Assembly (NCBI RefSeq): GCF_009795715.1
Contig: NZ_WTCR01000004.1
Span: 62,001-126,000, forward strand
Length of the DNA stretch: 64,000 bases
Direction of reading: 5' to 3'
Source of the DNA: Labilibaculum euxinicum
Lineage (GTDB): Bacteria; Bacteroidota; Bacteroidia; Bacteroidales; Marinifilaceae
Part shown: positions 62,963 through 64,000 of the stretch, piece after piece
Layout: every line of letters begins with the position of its first letter
How positions within the stretch are numbered: the first letter of the stretch is position 1
Notes under the pieces: generated by a model
The model's input: the letters and a program-made list of their open reading frames with translations, nothing else
The model's database searches: none
What the model was told of the DNA's origin: nothing
Made by a program: the position numbers and the translations under genes

Positions 62963-64000
62963 CTAAAAGCGATAGCTGATTCCCACTTCAAGATTTTCTT
63001 TGAACTGGACTTTTGAACCTGTATCATCATCTGATATCAAATGAGTTGATAATTTTGTAGATATGTATTGATTAATTGGCATTACCAGAATCATCTCCCA
63101 GTCCACATCAATATTCTTAGGCTTATCCGAGTAATTAGAATATAAGGTCAGTTTATTTTCAACACTCATTTCATCCCAAAATACAAACTTGTGGTAGACA
63201 TTAACATATGATCCGACTTCTTTTTTAACTTTTTTATCGGCATCTACTCCATAGGCCGTTTGATCAATATTACTTGTGTCTCTTACAATTGTATATTTTG
63301 CTGCTACCGGAGACAATAAGACTGACAATTTTTTACTTGGTTTATAGTCCATACCAATCGATGCGATAATGTAAGCAGGTGCAAAAAAAGATGATTTTAA
63401 TATTTTTTCAGCATTATTTGGGTATGTATATCCTCTTACTGCCTGGGTTTTCAGATTAAACAGTGCTGAATAATACCATTTCCTAACAGCCTTTTGACCA
63501 TACTTCGTCTCAAATTCAATACGATCCTCATTTTTTCGAAATCCATTGTCTCCCGACTTTAAAAGACCATACTTAACAGCTAATTTATTGTCCCAGGTAT
63601 GATTTCCGTTTTTGTAGTTTGCGAATGCATCTATAGTTGATATGGTAGCAATTGAACTTTCGCCTCCTCCGGCCCAACTATCACTTACATGACCTTGATT
63701 AAAATAGAATCCAATAGTAGCACCCAATTTCCATTTTTGCGAATAGCGTTTGTACTTACCTAGTTTCGCTAAACTATACTGATCGCTTGAAATTTTCTCT
63801 TCCAGTTTCACCCTCGTTCCTCTCATTTTCGATTTCTGAACTGACTGCTGGTATACATCGTCATCAACAAGAATACGAACCGATCGATCTTTGGTATTCT
63901 GAACCCATATCCCAATAGAGTCCCTTTTGTTTTTCTTCAACCAAAAACGTTTAAAATCCTGTTTCCCATTATTAATCCAGAATTTAATTGAATCGTTCTG
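62963..64000 (-). CDS. DUF3078 outer-membrane protein, 5' part outside the window
   Basis: At least 345 residues; the reading frame is open to the window edge at 64000, so the true start lies beyond. DUF3078 features: FYFNQGHVSDSWAGGGESSIATISTIDAFANYKNGNHTWDN, YGLLKSGDNGFRKNEDRIEFETKYG, KWYYSALFNLKTQAVRGYTYP and FFAPAYIIASIGMDY, then barrel strands to a terminal aromatic (GISYRF). Predicted outer-membrane beta-barrel of unknown role, common in Bacteroidota. The C-terminus is complete. Confidence 0.85.
   Translation of the reverse strand, partial: QNDSIKFWINNGKQDFKRFWLKKNKRDSIGIWVQNTKDRSVRILVDDDVYQQSVQKSKMRGTRVKLEEKISSDQYSLAKLGKYKRYSQKWKLGATIGFYFNQGHVSDSWAGGGESSIATISTIDAFANYKNGNHTWDNKLAVKYGLLKSGDNGFRKNEDRIEFETKYGQKAVRKWYYSALFNLKTQAVRGYTYPNNAEKILKSSFFAPAYIIASIGMDYKPSKKLSVLLSPVAAKYTIVRDTSNIDQTAYGVDADKKVKKEVGSYVNVYHKFVFWDEMSVENKLTLYSNYSDKPKNIDVDWEMILVMPINQYISTKLSTHLISDDDTGSKVQFKENLEVGISYRF

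Overview
The window reads as a chromosomal segment of a Bacteroidota bacterium, most likely a marine or sediment member of the Bacteroidales/Marinilabiliales (genus inferred, not shown). The grounds are low GC content, SusC/SusD pairs, a FecR-regulated TonB receptor, the gliding-type ABC genes gldF/gldG, promoters of the Bacteroidota form TTTG-N19/20-TAnnTTTG, and few Shine-Dalgarno sequences. I see no rRNA, CRISPR array, phage or intact insertion sequence. There is one tRNA (Trp).

Layout. 1-4.4 kb: glpABC, anaerobic glycerol-3-phosphate dehydrogenase, minus strand, behind a good promoter. 4.5-9.2 kb: an unrecognised 487-residue membrane protein, the 3' remnant of a response-regulator gene, a large hybrid histidine kinase, and a small membrane-protein gene interrupted at codon 4. 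9.6-25.1 kb: a beta-glucan utilisation locus, with a NUDIX-type regulator, GPH sugar symporter, GH94 cellobiose phosphorylase, GH9 endoglucanase, SusC, SusD, GH30 and GH3. The likely flow is surface cutting by GH9/GH30, capture by SusCD, trimming by GH3, then uptake and energy-saving phosphorolysis by GH94. 25.5-31.0 kb: hibernation factor HPF, then ECF sigma, FecR, STN-type TonB receptor and a DUF4249 lipoprotein, a trans-envelope signalling set.

31.0-54.8 kb is mostly housekeeping: a CDGSH iron-sulfur protein, tRNA-Trp, a 51-residue basic protein, an MsbA-like exporter, purB, an EI24-type membrane protein, NfeD-type protease, GNAT acetyltransferase, methyltransferase, acyl-CoA synthetase, FAH-family protein, DEDDh exonuclease, dnaN, gldG/gldF, a PagL-like deacylase with a GIN-domain lipoprotein, lpxB, a small membrane protein, surE, pheT and DUF4395. 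54.8-56.5 kb is accessory: an interspersed-type repeat, an unrecognised 247-residue protein, and a degenerate array with a 20/21-bp period.

56.5-60 kb holds an operon that I read as a metalloid (aromatic-arsenical type) detoxification system: ArsR repressor with an operator over its own promoter, a mini-thioredoxin (ArsE-like), a Cys-rich thioredoxin-like lipoprotein (ArsF-like), a CcdA-like permease (ArsG-like), an ArsP-type permease, and a DCC-family thiol oxidoreductase. 60-64 kb: phosphofructokinase, macro-domain protein, rhodanese-like protein, HAD-like protein and a DUF3078 protein running off the window end.

The observations most worth following are the ars-type operon, the 20.5-bp periodic array, the duplicated susC leader, and the two decayed genes flanking the hybrid kinase.
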